Assembly: GCA_963739235.1 (NCBI GenBank)
Contig: CAVTZY010000042.1
Location: 310,001 to 374,000, forward strand
Reading direction: 5' to 3'
From: JAFNAG01 sp963739235
Lineage (GTDB): Bacteria > Acidobacteriota > UBA6911
DNA length: 64,000 nucleotides
Made by a program: the position numbers and the translations under genes. The notes under the pieces are model-generated. The model was given only the letters and a program-made list of their open reading frames with translations, made no database searches and was not told the origin of the DNA. Positions within the stretch are counted from its first letter, which is position 1. Each line of letters begins with the position of its first letter. This document shows positions 62,983 to 64,000 of this stretch, piece by piece.

Positions 62983-63832
62983 TTAGATGGCGGCAAGAAC
63001 ACCGCGAACATATCCGATGGATTCCGCCACACCCAGGAAACGGATCTTTTTCATCTTTTTCGTGTTCAAAATGGAGCGTTCTCGAATATTTCAGTCGCGC
63101 CAGTGTTTTGAGCAACTTGGGGATGTCGATGACCCCTCGGCCGCATTCTACCGTGGTTCCTTCAGCGTCCGCCGAGCTGACATCCTTGAAATGTACATCG
63201 TAAAGCCGATCGGAGAATCGCTCAACCTCAATGGATGGGTCAAGGCCCAGCCGCTGCGTATGGCCGATATCGATGCACAAGCCCATGCGCTTGTCCATCT
63301 TGGCAATGAGCTTATAGGCGCTCTCTGGACTCGGGTAGCGCTGATCCGTGGGGCCGTGATTATGAATTGCCAGCATGATGTCGGTTTCCTTCACTTTCTT
63401 TTCCGCAAGCTCCAGCAGTGGCGGCTGCGGCACCCCCACCATCATCTTGAGTTCCGCTGACTTGGCATATCTGAAGGCATTCTCGACCTCTGCTTCCGTC
63501 GTCATATACACCACGCCGCAAGAGGAGAGCTGCAGACCGGCGCCGCGTATCTTCTCGAGCGCCTTCTTGATTTCCGCTTCCGAACTGTTCATGGGCAGAT
63601 GCATGTCCTTTAACGTGATTTTCTTGAGATCAAGGCGCTTGGTCATTTCGATGGCCTGGTCCAGCGTGAAGGATCGGAATGTATAAGAGGCCATTCCCAA
63701 ATCGAAGGGAACCCGACTCTTGGCGGCCAAGCCGGCCTTGCCTTGCGCCAGCGCATGGGCCCATGGCCGGGATCCTATGGCTGTGGTCAAACCCGCCAAT
63801 TTCAAAATATTGCGACGCGATAGCTCAGTCAT
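62983..63832 (-). CDS. Sugar phosphate isomerase/epimerase (AP-endonuclease-2 fold), with a C-terminal shift
   Basis: A TIM-barrel protein with a Tat-like N-terminus (ELSRRNILKLAGLTTAIG). It contains VPFDLGMASYTFRSF, DIMLAIHNHGP, MGLCIDIGHTQR and LYDVHFKDVS, which supply metal ligands typical of xylose-isomerase-like enzymes. The frame as read runs on to 62954 with a meaningless Cys-rich tail. Removing one T near 63020 gives GVAESIGYVRGVLAAI and a stop at 62983, 25 bp before the Gfo/Idh start, a far better end. It is likely a periplasmic keto-sugar pathway partner of the oxidoreductase. Confidence 0.82.
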
Positions 63833-63862
63833 TTTCTTTCTCCCTGATGAGTACCGGTGTGG

Positions 63863-64000
63863 CTAAAATGTTCGGATCTTGATGTTTTGGAAGTAAACGC
63901 GATTGCCATGTTCTTGAAGAAGGATATGGCCCTTCTCAGCCTCGCCAAAATCCTTCATGTCCTTGAATTTGCTTTCGGCCTTGTGAGCGAGGAACTCCTT
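63863..64000 (-). CDS. DUF1080 / 3-keto-disaccharide hydrolase-like protein, C-terminal end
   Basis: The last 45 codons of a gene entering from the right. GHILLQEHGNRVYFQNIKIR is the characteristic end of the DUF1080 (PF06439) beta-sandwich domain, linked in some members to 3-keto-glycoside hydrolysis. It is in the same orientation as, and 30 bp from, the isomerase gene, so it is the upstream gene of that operon. Confidence 0.85.
   Translation of the reverse strand, partial: KEFLAHKAESKFKDMKDFGEAEKGHILLQEHGNRVYFQNIKIRTF

Overview
The window looks like chromosome from a soil-type, fairly GC-rich member of the Acidobacteriota. This is inferred, not proven, from the ECF sigma factor of the TIGR02999 type overlapping a WD40/TolB-type Ser/Thr kinase, the tandem kinase-TPR genes, the short dispersed palindromic repeats and the Gfo/Idh, sugar isomerase and DUF1080 group. 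Ordinary housekeeping genes fill 1-9.3 kb: folP (partial), ftsH, tilS, hemB, hemL, a CNNM/CorC-type membrane protein and carD. Three copies of one dispersed repeat sit in the spacers there.

A tRNA-Leu(CAA) gene at 9303-9387 is the attachment site of a large integrated element. Its last 56 bp are repeated exactly at 43677-43732 and 54 of them again at 55189-55242. The first interval (island A, about 34.3 kb) carries a tyrosine integrase, an excisionase-like HTH protein, a small ribbon-helix-helix protein, a ParB-like protein and a primase-helicase. It also has a 1.9 kb non-coding stretch with palindromes, four 12-bp iterons and a DnaA-box pair, so it looks like a replicating integrative element. 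Paired GACTTTGCCC motifs lie on the inner side of both ends, as integrase arm sites would. A consensus type II hammerhead ribozyme lies between the ParB-like gene and the next ORF, and a second, core-mutated copy lies in front of the ParB-like gene.

Island A cargo includes a translationally coupled three-gene cassette of unknown function (one member TIGR04255-like), an outer-membrane barrel, secreted proteins, a RadC-like JAMM protein, a Sel1/trypsin-like protease fusion and a complete hsdM-hsdS-hsdR type I restriction-modification locus. Next to it are a degenerate sigma-54-activator-like AAA+ protein, a PD-(D/E)XK-like protein and an FRG-domain protein. The last two are each followed by a small protein of one shared family.

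The second interval (43.7-55.2 kb) has no integrase. It holds an IS3-type element, a transposase remnant, a secreted HExxH protein, the ECF sigma factor and kinase pair, a VapBC toxin-antitoxin pair, and a second kinase made by a duplication of about 1.2 kb. From 55.2 kb the sequence appears chromosomal again: a GH3 glycosidase, kinase-TPR genes and fragments, a 228-bp MITE, and an operon with a Gfo/Idh oxidoreductase, a sugar isomerase and a DUF1080 protein.

Six genes are broken by apparent one-base shifts (near 19068, 38112, 48869, 59893, 62740 and 63020). Several are in short G or T runs, so sequencing or assembly error is a serious alternative to real decay.
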